Below, in pieces: positions 50,810 to 62,348 of a stretch of 64,000 nucleotides of DNA. Each line of letters opens with the position of its first letter. The first letter of the stretch is position 1. Under the pieces are notes generated by a model. The model saw nothing but the letters and a program-made list of their open reading frames with translations. It was not told the origin of the DNA and did no database searches. The DNA is from Aphelocoma coerulescens (taxonomy: Eukaryota > Chordata > Aves > Passeriformes > Corvidae): positions 9,171,301 through 9,235,300 of the forward strand of contig NW_027184085.1 of NCBI RefSeq assembly GCF_041296385.1, read 5' to 3'. Both the position numbers and the translations under genes were made by a program.

Positions 50810-50892
50810 ATCACAGAATCAGTAAAGCTGGAAAAGATCTCTGAGATCATCAAGTCCAGCCATTAACCCAGCTCTGCCAAATCCAGTCTGTC
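50810..50892 (-). mobile_element. Short CR1 LINE 3' tail
   Basis: The plus strand reads 'tcacagaatcagtaaagctg' then 'gaaaagatctctgagatcat' and 'caagtccagccattaaccca'. This is the reverse complement of a CR1 3' end that describes 'aatcattaaggttggaaaagacc...'. Only about 83 bp remain. Confidence 0.8.
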
Positions 50893-51744
50893 CTCACTGA
50901 CAGTCTCCTAGCCATACACAGACCTCTGCCACTGATCCAGCATGGTCCCCAGAGAGGATAAATGCCACCACAGAAGACCCAGCTCAGTTTGGAAACCCTT
51001 GCTGACCTGATGGTCTGTGCTCTTCATGACCAAAAAGGTGTGAGGCAGCTCCTGCTTTGGGGAAACTGGACGCTGAGCTTAGAGGGACGAATCCTATGAT
51101 GAGTTTCACTTTGAAAATAACAACCTGGCAGACTTTGACCGTGACAGGAAGGAGCAGAACTAGCATCTAAACCATGTCCTGAGGTGGACACAGTTGGGAA
51201 ATGCAGCATTCTCCTCTCTCCCACATGCAGCTTTCAACGCTCCCTAAAGAAAGTTGTGCCCACACCAAGGCCAGACAACCATGCAAGAAGGTTTAGGACA
51301 TTAGCTCCCATCAGCTCCAGTACCAAAACCTCACAGGGGAGTTTTTCTCCCATTTCATCTTTGGGATCTGTGACATCCACGGAAATTGTTAATTTAGCTT
51401 CCCATCAGACAGTGGCTGCTATCAATGGCTCTCCTGGGCTGTTTGCTGTGTCAGTGTAAATGCCTTCAGTACAGCAGGCTTTGGTGTTGTCCCCAATATT
51501 GTGCTTTCTCTTCTAAGCACATCGGTTTCCCATCCTGGGTACCAATGTCTGTAAAAACCAAGGTGAAGTTGCTTATTATCCAACAGGTTAAGGGTCTCCT
51601 GAGCACTTTGTCCACTGTATAATCTCTGCTCCACAGCATCTGCTCTTTATCTGTCTCAGTTACTTGTGCTTGGCATGTGGATTGATCGGTGCAGCTGGGA
51701 ATGCTCAGATATGTACCTGTGAGCTTAGCTGGCTATTACGGGGT
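50893..51744. other. Unique sequence without a supportable gene
   Basis: Nothing recognised. Confidence 0.5.
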
Positions 51745-51850
51745 TTTATGGTTTTATATGGATTTTTTTTTTTTTTGGTTTGGGTTTTTTTTTGTTTTGC
51801 TTTGTTTTGTTTGTTTGGTTTATTGTTTTTGTTTGTTTGTTTGTTTTGGG
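51745..51850. repeat. T-rich / (TTTG)n tract
   Basis: Fourteen T (51763-51776) lead into GTTT/GTTTT units that run to about 51848. Confidence 0.9.
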
Positions 51851-51878
51851 GGTTGATTCCATTCTTTTTGGTGAATAA

Positions 51879-51880
<2 letters not shown>

Positions 51881-51936
<56 letters not shown>
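51881..51936. repeat. (TCTA)14 tetranucleotide microsatellite
   Basis: Fifty-six bases of perfect TCTA units. Uninterrupted tetranucleotide arrays of this length are typically length-polymorphic. Confidence 0.97.
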
Positions 51937-53402
51937 CTTATTTATTTTAGAAACCCCTGGAAGGCTCAAAAGTACCCAGCCACAATACAAACCTGTGTTC
52001 TGGCTTCTGTTTGTACATACAATGCTTGATAGTTCTTATTTCACCTGACTCTCTGGCTACAGAGATGAGACAGACAAACAGTAGTGGAAGAAAAGAGCAG
52101 AGAGAGAAAGAGCCACCCAGAAGGGACCTGCCAAGACAGTGAAGTCCCCTACATTCCTCTTAGTTGTGAGATAACACTGAGTTCATGCTTGTTTCTAACC
52201 CATCTCCCTGGTGTTTTGTGCCCTGGGGTGCCTCTCTGGGCAGAGAAATAGAGGTAATACTTGGGCAAGAGCATGCAGCTCACAGACGAAAACCACCGAG
52301 CTTTGTCCTGCAGACACCTCCAGGATCAATCCCAAGCAACCTAAGCTCCAGCAGTGGCTTCCAATGTGCTCCAGTTGAGGAAAAGGGGACAGAAGTTCTT
52401 GTCACCCTCATCAGAGCTGCACCTGCTCATCGTCTGTGATGTGGCAAGATCTGGCCAAGGATATTTGGCCTTGGGTCTAACTCCCTGTGTTCCTGCCATG
52501 TCTTGCACGGACATGCTTAGCTTTGATCAAACTGGACACAGTTAAATGGCCTCTTCGCTTCTTAGCTCTTGCGCTATTTAATGGAAGTAGACAAGTGCAT
52601 CGCACCTCTGTTGCCATTCACAGCCACACAAATTCATCTCCTGACTGCTCCTTCCTTCCCAGGGAGCTCAGCCTATCTTCCTGCAAAGTTTCTCAGAAAG
52701 TTGGAAGCAGCTTCCTCCTCCAAATAAGCTTGATTTTTCTCTCCAGAAGATTTATTTAGGCTTGTTCCTTCATGTCACCAACCCGTTATTTGTATGTCAG
52801 AGTGTGATGTGTCTGTATTGAACCATGATGTCTGCTTTGTACCTGTACTGAAAGATTGGCACTCTAGCAGCATTTTGTTTGAACTTGCCTGCAGACAGCC
52901 TGTTGTGCTGGAAGATGGCAAACCTTCAGTCTGGGGCTGTTGGCTTTGATTTGGGTCTGAACTGCCGGCTTGTCACAAATACCTCAATGGTCGTCCAGCA
53001 AAGGTACCAAAGCATGGAGAGGCGGGAGGGAACAGGGGCTCTGTTTACTAGTGGGGCTCTGATCCTTGCAGGGACTGAATGTCTGCAAAATAAGAGCTCG
53101 CAGGCAGGCCAGCTTTAGGCAGTGCTGACCCCATCAGCTCGGAGCAGAATAAAGATCATTTTGTTACAAAGCCAGCTCCACATGCAGAGCGCAGCATTTC
53201 TCCTCAGATTACATACATGTAGCAGGAATTTCCCACAGGCTAGTGCTGGCTGGAGGTCACCCCCACCACAACCACATCAACACATCCACAGTGCCAGAAG
53301 TTTGCAGCCCATACTCAGCACTTGCTTTTAAGGACTCAACTGGAAGTTCAACCCGTAGAAGGTCGTTCAAGGTCTCTGATGCCTCTCCAAAAGAAGGATG
53401 CA
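51937..53402. other. Unique sequence without a supportable gene
   Basis: No exon or interspersed repeat recognised up to the target duplication of the LTR. Confidence 0.5.
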
Positions 53403-53554
53403 CTGTGTGTCACGGGTTCGGTTTTTTAACCGGGCAGAAACACCCAACTTAGTGTAGTGGTTTGGTCCAAAATACTCATTACTGTTTATCTTCTGTGAGC
53501 TAAGAATTAGGAGAAATGCAAAGCAGGCACCAAACTTGAAAGAATATAAAGAAG

Positions 53555-53560
53555 TTTATT
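53555..53560 (-). promoter_or_regulatory. LTR polyadenylation signal AATAAA
   Basis: TTTATT on the plus strand reads AATAAA on the LTR's coding strand, about 150 bases before the LTR's 3' end. This position suits the end of the R region. Confidence 0.6.
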
Positions 53561-53597
53561 AACAGACCTAAAAGAAGGAAAAAAACTTATACCACCT

Positions 53598-53942
53598 TCA
53601 GAACTCCCCTCCTCCCCCCACCTTCTTCCCTTCTCCCACTGACAATGTAAAAAGACAACCCTTAAGATGTTTGGTCTTAATAACCTTGTTCAGTCCATTT
53701 AGGAAGAGGAGTCTCTCTCTGCTTGCATGCGAGTCCCTTCCCCCAACTTGCAGCTTTTCCTGCAACTGCTTTCGAGGGTCCACTCTTGAAGTTTTTTGGG
53801 GTACAATTTTAAGGTTGAGCTGTTCAGAAACAAAAAAACAGAGGCCCTTCTCCTTCCCTGGGAGCAAAGGGTCTTCCTCGTCTTCATCATTAGGACTATC
53901 TCTGGGAGCATCTCTAGGAACTGAGGTTTTCTCCTTTCCCAT
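53598..53942 (-). other. 114-codon open frame inside the LTR
   Basis: The frame starts MGKEKTSVPRDAPRDSPND, has an acidic patch DEDEEDPLLPG, and is otherwise lysine/arginine-rich and hydrophilic, with no membrane segment. It lies in the U3/R part of the LTR on the LTR's own transcription strand. A second frame of 97 codons overlaps it (53699-53992), so base composition alone may explain both. I know no protein family for it and assign no function. It may simply be an uninterrupted stretch of regulatory sequence. Confidence 0.3.
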
Positions 53943-54225
53943 TTGGAGCAGAAGTCCTCATCTGGTCCATCTCTCCCTGTCCAACTTCTCATGAAATTAC
54001 AGCTGCGTCAGCATCTGCCTAGCTCAGCGCAGGTGCTTTTGCTTACGAGTTGAACACTCCACCCCCCATATCTTCATGAAATTACAACGGGATACTCTGA
54101 TATATCATAGCTTCACAACAGAATTTCAGCTTTAAGCATCTCCTCTTTCTCTTCCCTCAGGTTTTCAGCTCTTCCGAGCCGCTCTGGCTGCCCACAGCCC
54201 TGCTGGGGGGGTCATCCTGGAGCCG

Positions 54226-54293
54226 TGGCCCGGCCCGGCCTGGCCCAAGCAGGGCCTGGACTGGGCCCACTGGGCCCCACTTGGGCCCCACAG
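54226..54293. repeat. GGGCCC-rich palindromic subrepeat in the LTR
   Basis: Repeated GGCCCGGCC and TGGGCCCA-like units (tgggcccac, tgggccccac, ttgggccccac) make a very GC-rich block inside the otherwise AT-balanced LTR. It would give CpG/GC signal but is part of the LTR, not a gene's CpG island. Confidence 0.75.
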
Positions 54294-54619
54294 CCACCTG
54301 TCCCTGCACTGGAAACGAGAGAGAGCTTGGGGGGGAGTTTGTCTATTCTTAAGTGTGTATCACAGAGGCGGTCACAACTTTAAGTGGCTTAAAGAATTGT
54401 CCATATTCAAACTGGCCAGCTGATAGGTTCTATCAGGTCCCAGAGGAAGCTGTAAGCACCCCTTAGCAAGGACATCCCTTCCGGGACTATGCTTGCTAAC
54501 CTATGACACTGTGTCACCTGCACTGTGAGACATAAGTCTTTGCACAGAGCTGCTGCAAAAGAGCTGCTGCATGGTGGGGGACAGTAGGATGTCCCAGAAT
54601 TATAGGTAAACTGTAGTGC

Positions 54620-54834
54620 TAAACACTAGGAAAAATTTCTTCACTGAAAAATTGGTTTAGCTTTGAAACAGGCTGCCCAGGGAAGCCGTGGAGTCACCAT
54701 CCCTGGAAGTGTTCAGAAAATGAGTAGACGTGGCAGTTCATGATATGGTTTAGTGGGTACGGTGGTATTTGGTCAACGGTTGGACTTGATCTCGAAGACC
54801 CTTTTCAACCTTAATGATTCTATGATTCTGTGAA
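54620..54834 (+). mobile_element. CR1 LINE 3' end, about 215 bp
   Basis: 'aggaaaaatttcttcactga' runs to 'aggctgcccagggaagccgt' and 'gagtcaccatccctggaagt'. 'ttggacttgatctcgaagac' and the tail 'attctatgattctgtgaa' follow. Standard CR1 3' end in plus orientation, 106 bp from the LTR's target duplication. Confidence 0.92.
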
Positions 54835-57800
54835 CTATGGCTTAGGGCAGGTGCTGTGCTTGGATTACTGCCACAACAAGAAACCTTCTAGCTTGTCGGG
54901 GTCTCCTCCCCCCGCCATGTAGCCCTGGCAGAGGGGCCCCTGAGGGCACAGACACACGGGGTTTCCCTGCCCCTGGGCAGCCTCGTTCCCATGGGTTGGT
55001 TTGTGTTTTCCCTGGGTGGGCAAGGACTCTCAGCCCAGACTGTGGGAGCTCCTCAGCAGAGCCCTGGCCATGCGGCTGGAGAAATAAACATCTCTGAAAC
55101 ATCTATCAAGAATCTGTCCATATATATACATATATTTCTTTTCCACGGGACTCCTGGTTTGATATATGCGTGTTACAGTATCCCCACTGTAACACTAGCT
55201 CAGAGAGCTGATCTTGGCCCCTTGTCACTGATGTTCATTGGGATTCTGAGCCATTGACCTCTACCCTTGGTTTGCAGTGACCTCTACCCTCACAACTGCA
55301 GTGTCCTCCATCCCTGTGTGATTGGCTCAGGAAAGCTCCTGCAGCCTGCTTGAGCCCTTAGAGGATTATCATGTGCTGGCATGTTCATCCCAATCCAGAC
55401 AGAGCAGGGAACTTTATTCTTGCTTCAGTATCCTTCCACTGAAGAAATGTCCCAGATCTCCATTCCCCAGGACAGTAACTAATGGCACAGCTAATCATCC
55501 TCTGTATCTGAATGTCAGACCTAACTGGCATCCCAGGTAGGGGATATTGTGTAAAGGAGATGCTTTTTGCCAAACACACACCCATCACAAAATAATTCCT
55601 TGGTTATTTTTCATAAAGCTTCCTGTATCTTATGACACCAAGTTACAAGGTGGGAATTAATGCAGTGCCGTTCAGGTTTTCTCCCTTTCAACAAACATTG
55701 ATTGTTTTTTTCTCCTGTCTTGACAGGTTTCTTTCTCCTATATGTTTGAGATTGACTTTAGCGCCAGCGAAAGAAGCCACCCCAAGGAGCCAACGTCTCT
55801 TGCTCTGCAGAAGTCACAGCAGCAAAGGCAAATCCACCTGGACTGGGTGCTCCTTATTGAAACAGAAGTTCCAGTTCCTGGGGCTTCTATAGAGCTGTAA
55901 TGAGCAAAATTTAAAAAAAAACCATCCCAACAACCAAAATGAATACCAGGTCACAGCATAAAGCAAACTTCTATGAGAGGAGGGGAGCAGGTTGGCTTAC
56001 ACCAGCTTTGCATCCTGTCCCCAGCCTGGCTGCATTAGTGACTAATCCTTGAAAAGCCCCAGGTAGGGGTCGATAAGCAAATGTTATTCCTCAGGAGTGC
56101 AGCAGGGAAATTGAGCCTTTGTGACTCATTTAGCCCTCGGCCTCACTGCTGAGACTGCAGGTTGCAGAAATTTCTGTGAAGGAAGTGCTTCAGCAGAACA
56201 TTGCAAGCAGGGATTTCTGAAGTGAAGCACTTAAACACAGGCTTTGTCTCCCAGGTAAATGGTCTGATTGGAAACCAAGGGGAGCTGCAGTGGCAAATTA
56301 CTATTTGGTTTTGGCTCTTGCAGGCTGGATGTTGTGCAGCTAATGAAGCAGGACTTGCATGAACAAGGATAAAACCCAACTTTGCACCAAACAACCCCTC
56401 ACAGTACACCCATGAGACAGCCTGACCCCATCCATTGGACTGTCCCCTGCCATCACTGCCAGGAGAGGCTGTGACACTGGTACTCAGTGGGAGCGTGGGG
56501 CTGTGTGTGCAGTCCCTCTCCTGACGCAGCTGGATCCACAGGGCTATTGGAGACAACATTGTGCAGCCAAAATAAATGGTGCTCATGTCAATACAGAAAA
56601 CTTTCCAGCTGAGCTGGGGAGCCCCAGGAGGGAATCGAATTGCTCAGCAATGCTAGAGCTTTGGCTATCTCCATCCTGTTCACCCTCTTACACTGGACTC
56701 ATACACAGGCAGAGTTCAATCTGGCCCCTGTAGCATTCACCTGGGAATTTCCTGACTCTCAGCTGCAACTTTTATCTGAATGACACATTAGGATTTTTTT
56801 GAAGCTATTAATGCTGCAGGAAACATATAACCCTACCAGGCTACCAGCCACAGGCTCTCACACCCATGTGGGACTTTTTCTGGGATGTCATTTGGACAAA
56901 TGGGGCATGCTGCTGGGGCTCCCTGTGCCTGGCACTGCAGAGATTTGTCTGTGTTGATAGTATGTGAGGGTCTTTCAGAGACAGCCAGCAAGTCCAGGGC
57001 AGTGGAAAAAGACTTTGGGTACATGGTGACAGTCTGCAAATGAGTAATATGCATGTGTATATGTGTGCAGCTAAATTCTGCCTGCAAATGCAACTGTGAC
57101 TTGTGTGTGTTCTTGGCCAGCTCAGAGGCATTGTCTCTGTGTATACAAACGTAATGACTGTTTCTCTATGCTTGGGGTGAGTGTGTGTGTGTTTTTGTAT
57201 GTATTCCTGGGGTGTACAGGCATCCTGCCGTGTGTGCCCACTGACCCAGTAAATTAGTGTTTGTGTATGGAATGCTCTGTGCACTCGAGCAAACCAGCCT
57301 CCCTGTCCCCGCGCTGTGTATGATTCCCTGTGGGCTGCTCATGCATGCTCCCGCCTCCCTCTCCTTTCCAGCCAGTGCTGCTCTGTCCCTGAACGGGGAA
57401 CACTGAATAAATGGTGTCAGTGGCCAGCATTTGCTGGGGTATCAGTCACTGAAAGGGCCCGGCGTGGCTTTTGAGTGCCTGCTGTACAGGATGTGGCCTG
57501 GGGTGGTTGGGGCTCGGCTGCAGGCTCCAGCACCAGGCCAAACAGCATCACCCAGCACAGCCCTTGGCCTCATCTCCAGGCTTGAGTTGTGAAGATTTCT
57601 GTCCCTACTGTGTTCAGTGGGGGAAGACAGCTCAGGCAGGCTTGTGTCTGTAACGTCACAGCTTTGGGTTGATCAATAGTCCTCCATAATGAAGTGCAGG
57701 CCTGATTCTGCTCACACTCGTCATTGCCTTCTGCAAGAATGGAGCCAAGTGACTGCAAGCATCCAGGATCTGGAAGCTTCCAAGGGTCACTGCCAGTGAG

Positions 57801-59375
57801 CTAAGCTGTGGTATGATCTCTGCCCTCAGGCCAGGTCAGATCAGGCAATTCCTGATGGAAGAAGGGGTTCCTGCGCATGAAAGTAGTTGCTGTCATCAGA
57901 CAATCATCTGAGGGAAAGGACTGCCAGTATTAACACCACTCCCTAGCCAAAAGCATTTATTTTAGGAAGGCACACTTTCTCTGTCTTCTGCAGAAGTCAA
58001 GTGCCAAGAAAGGTCAGAGTTAGGAGAGACCAAGTGTTCATTCCTGCCACAAGGCAGGATTCTCCCCATCCTAGGCAGGTGTGTGTTTAACCTCTTTGTA
58101 GATTCCTTAAGAAATTAAGATTTTGCCTCTTCCCCACACAGCTTATCCTAATATTTAATTATTCCTAGTCTTAGAGGTCTCCTAACACCTAATCTGAACC
58201 TCCTTTCTACACCAGAACTTGTCCCATTCCCAGTGTTGGTAGAGAATTCCTTTCTTATTTGAAGCAGCTTTTTCAACATTTAAGAGCTATGCTCATATCT
58301 TGGGCTTCTCTTTTCAAGACTAAAAGGTCCTTGTGTCTTTGATCTTTTCTTACATTGTTTTCACTGCTCTCCTCTGGAGAGCTGCCAGAAAGTCCAACTG
58401 TCTCCTGAAATACTGCACACACCTCAGACATGGTGTTCCTCCTACAAGGAAATCCCAGTTTCTGGACAGTTGCATCTGTTTTGAATTCAGGTCACATTCA
58501 CAGCAGCTGAGATTTGCAGAAACAACTGATAGAGGTGAGCAGGGCAATATCCCGTTAGAAATCTTGAGTCTGTGGCATCTGGGTGCTCTTTTCCTTGCAG
58601 TACAAATGGAAACTACTCAAGAGGTGCACTGCTGGTTCCCAAGCTCATGAAGCTGCTCTGAGTGCTGTTGAATTTCATTCCCATGTTTCACCTACACAGT
58701 CAGGGCAGGCTTGGCATCCTGTCTGGCATGTCCCCAGCCTCTCTAGCAGACAGAGGGGCACTGCTCTTCCCCATCCCCAGGTACCTGCATGGTGGAGTCA
58801 CCCAGATGCCACAGACTCAAGATTGGCTTTGGGACTGTGTGCTGAGCTGGCAGTCAGTCAGCAAACTCAGGTGAGGGTGAAACATTATTATTCAGTGGAT
58901 ATTCTGAAATATTTGACTTCCTGCTCCAGGGAAGAGATCTCCAAAGCCACAATGAGAAGTTAGGAATGTGATTTTCAATGAATGTGCACTCAGTATATCT
59001 TGTGACACCTGTACTAATAATACATCCTCAGCAGGAGAATCCAGAAGCCACATAATTCCTATTAAATACAAAAAAATTGCAGTCTGTACTGCTTCCTTTT
59101 GAAGTGTGAAACATGAGGAAAAGTCCTGATTCACAAACTCCAGCCAGGCCAGAAGAGCTACAATAATGGCACAGCCCAGCACCTTCCTGGTGCATCACTT
59201 ATCCACGGTGTGCCTCTCCTCCATGGGAAATGAGGTGACCTTGCTACAGCAACTCTGGGAGCTCTTGCCCACACACCTGCAGGTGCTTCAATGAGATGTT
59301 TCTTTCAATGGGAGCAAACAAACTCCACTGAGAACTGAAAAGCCAACAAAACCTTTTATCAATAATGTGTTAATC

Positions 59376-59455
59376 TATTTTTTTCCCATTCTTTTTCTTT
59401 TTTTTTTTTTTCTTTTAATTCTGGTTCCCTCATTCATGGATATTAAAAAAAAAAA
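59376..59455. repeat. T-rich tract and A11 run
   Basis: A T-dominated stretch at 59376-59418 includes more than ten consecutive T. Eleven A follow at 59445-59455. Confidence 0.85.
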
Positions 59456-61488
59456 GAGAGAAAAGGAAATTGAATGAATAAAATACATTAAATCTAACCA
59501 GTAGCTTAAATGTTTATACCATTTCTAAATGCCTGATCCTGTCATTACTTTCCCCTGCATCCTGCTGTACCTGCAATTCAAGAAAATTGCCTCCCAAATT
59601 GCCATCTTTAGTTTATGATCCACGTACAACTTGAGTGTAAGCAGCAGATGGAAATGGACTAAAAATTTAATCCAGCCAGGATTTTCGTGCATTTTTCAAC
59701 AGTCCTTGCTGTCAAACCATAACTCCTGCTTATTAAAGGTCATGTATATTAGAGAATGAAGCAGGGAGAATTACAGAAAATGACATCTTTAGCGATGCAT
59801 ATAAATTAAAAAAAAAAAAAAGATCTTGCGTCTACATGTTTGCTTCTGTACATAGACAGAGAGACCAATTAACAGTTGTGTTTGTTACAGTGACATGTAC
59901 ACACAGAAACCTTTGGCAGAAATCTTCAACATTCAAGCTGCACTGAGATTTGCCCTTAGAATTGGCTAAAGTCCCTCTGTTTCACACTTTCATGATCAGG
60001 TTTCTTATCCTAATTTGACCTAACAGTCTACAGAGATTAATGAAAATTTCCATGTAATTTTTGGTTTTTTTTGGTGTTTTCCAAGTGAAGTACTCTTCCA
60101 TCCCCACTTTCCCTAAGGAGGCTTTTTAAAAATGCTTTTTTTGGAAATATGGTCCTAATTATTCCTCCTTTGTTAGGGACTTTCTAGCTAAACCACCACT
60201 GTCCCAGTTTCCAGTAAACTCACAACTTCACATGCAGATGCACACTCTAATCACAGTCTCAGCTGTTAAACTGGTTCTCAGATCACCTGCACGGAGTTCT
60301 CTGGTTCCCAAAGGGCAACCTCTTGCCTCTAACTCTCTTTCTCCCCTTCTCCTAGCCTCCTGTCAGCCTCCTGAATTCACTTATTTTTAGACCATTAATT
60401 GGAAGGTTCCTAAACTCAGAGGCATAAAAAATATATGTAAAAAATAAATAACAGTGCTCGTTGTTTTGCAAAGTGGTGGTGAGCTTGGGGAAAGATGAAG
60501 AATGGGGATGAAACAGAAGGAAGGAACAAATTTGTGGAAGAATGGTTCTTTGGAGAATCATTCACCACCAATATATCATCACTGGCTCAGGATGCCCCTG
60601 GTTCTCAAACTGCTGATGATTGGAACAGTAAGATTGCCTTATTTTTCCAATCTAGTCCAGTTACCTGCTTTTGGACACTTTTGAGAGTGGGACACGGGGT
60701 CTTTGGTGCGACCTAGATGTGATGAGAGCTGGGCCCAGGGTGCTGAGCCCTGTGGCATGCTTGTGCCTGCAGTCATGTATCCACCTGTAGGCTCCTTGCT
60801 GAGGTGACCACACTGGGGCCATTCTTCATCTCTGCATGACCCTGGGGAGATGCCTCCAGATCCACAATCCCCTGGGATCTGGATCATGTGCTGGAGCTGA
60901 CTGCCTCTCTGAGGGCAGTGAGCACAGAGGGTTTCCTAGCAGCAAGCAGTGTCATCATCTTGGGCATGCTCTGCAGAGCTGGTGGAGAGCCTGTGTGCCA
61001 GCCCTCATGCACTGACACCAACACACGCCTATGGACAAGGGCAAGCATTGCTGAGAGATCCTGCCCACCGCCTTGTCCCACTTCTGCTCCCTATCTCATC
61101 AAGTCCCAACTGGAAGGATGGACACAATAAATATTCATAGTGCACTTACAGGTCTATTAAAAGCTACATTTTTTTTTCCCTCCAAGGTAGGTTCATCTAT
61201 TCTGATTATGCTAAGGGCCTACCAAATCACTCTTTCTAAATATGCCATAGCCCTAGTGATAAATGCAGCTGCTGGAGTGGGTCCTTTCTGGTGTTAATAG
61301 AATGCTTTAATGAAGTCAGCATGCTGTTCATATGCATTAAAATGCTCAGTCCCAGCCTGAAGAGGTGTGGTACCTCTCTGGCTCCTGTGCCTCTGCACCA
61401 AGGTAAATAAAGTACTTGAGATCTCTGTCCAGAAGAGATGAATATCTATTTGTTGCTGCTCTTCCTTCAGGCACTCCTCCCTCTCTGC

Positions 61489-61516
61489 ACCCCCCTCCCC
61501 CCCCCCCAGCCGCCCC
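61489..61516. repeat. C-rich tract
   Basis: CACCCCCCTC is followed by eleven consecutive C (61497-61507) and GCCGCCCC-type sequence. Its length is prone to sequencing error. Confidence 0.85.
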
Positions 61517-61949
61517 TTTTTCTTTTAAGGTATGAATGGTATTTAGTGCCTCCCCTTCCAGGATTACACAGGAAAGTGTCACGGATGTGGTCTGACAGCT
61601 GTTTGCTCTCTCTTATTCCTCTTGTGTGCAACAAACCTGTGCACTGGCCCCAGCTTGCCTAGTGACCATTGTCTTCCCACTGTCCAGAGCATGGGAGCCA
61701 TGAGAGAGCTGAGCAAGCAGGGAGGCAGTGACCCAGTGAGCAGCTGGCACCTCCACACCCAGGAGTCCTGCATCCCCAGGGGTAGTGGTGGTCTTGCAGG
61801 GTTGCAGGCACGAAAGAGGCTTTCCCTGGAGAATCCTAATGTGAGTGGGGTGATGCTTGCCTTCCCAAGGCCTTTAAGATCACTGGTGTGGCCACTGGTG
61901 TGGCCAGTGTCTTGCACGTGTGAATGAAGAAAGCAGCAACAACAGAGGG

Positions 61950-62348
61950 GAAGGATATGGAGCACACGTCCTTCGAGTGTGCTCAGCCTGCAGAAAAGGA
62001 GGCTCTGGGGGAAGCTTATTGCTCTCTACAACTACCTGGAAGGAGACTGTAGCCAGGAGAGGGTCAGTTCCTTCTCCCAGGTGACAAGTGATAGAACAAG
62101 AGGGAATGACCTCAAGTTCTGCCAGGTTGGATATTAGGAAATGTGTTTCCATTGAAAGGTGTGTCAAGCACTGGAACAGGCTGCCCAGGGCAGTGGTATA
62201 GCTACCATCCCCGTAGGTTTTTAAAAGATGACTAAATGTGGTGCTTGTGGGCATGGTTTAGTGGTGGAGCTGGCAGCACTGGATTAACGGTTGCAGCTGA
62301 TGGTCTTAGAGGTCTTTTCCAGCCTAAATGATTCTGTGATTCTATGAA
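61950..62348 (+). mobile_element. CR1 LINE, about 400 bp, 5'-truncated
   Basis: 'gtgctcagcctgcagaaaag' and 'gaggctctgggggaagctta' lead to 'ttgctctctacaactacctg', 'caagcactggaacaggctgc' and the tail 'atgattctgtgattctatga'. The order is that of the CR1 ORF2 C-terminus and 3' UTR, plus orientation. Near 61976 about 20-25 bp normally found between the GAGCACxxGTCCTxxGAG block and the CTCAGCCTG block are missing, a small internal deletion. Confidence 0.92.

Larger units (their letters stand above)
53408..54508 (-). mobile_element. Solo LTR of an endogenous retrovirus, 1,101 bp, intact ends
   Basis: On its own (minus) strand the element begins TGTCATAGG and ends CCGTGACA, so the termini are TGTCA...TGACA as expected for a retroviral LTR. 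It is flanked by a perfect 5-bp duplication CTGTG (53403-53407 and 54509-54513). An AATAAA signal lies on the minus strand at 53560-53555 and a TATAAG-like element about 30 bases upstream of it, near 53588. No gag, pol or env sequence adjoins, so recombination between two LTRs removed the body. Five-base duplications are usual for ERVL-like and some gamma-like elements. The start sequence is one I associate with songbird LTRs; the family name is not certain. Confidence 0.9.
54835..61949. other. Unique, in part AT-rich sequence without a supportable gene
   Basis: No exon or interspersed repeat recognised. Low-complexity spots are TATATA near 55118, a GT run near 57180, a T-rich tract 59376-59418, A11 at 59445-59455, A14 at 59808-59821 and a C-run near 61490. 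AT-rich, non-repetitive stretches at 59.6-60.1 kb and 61.2-61.35 kb look like possible conserved non-coding DNA, which cannot be confirmed here. Confidence 0.45.

Noticed and set aside
54181..54300. Apparent GC-rich promoter or CpG island
   Set aside because: It lies wholly within the solo LTR and consists of a GGGCCC subrepeat.
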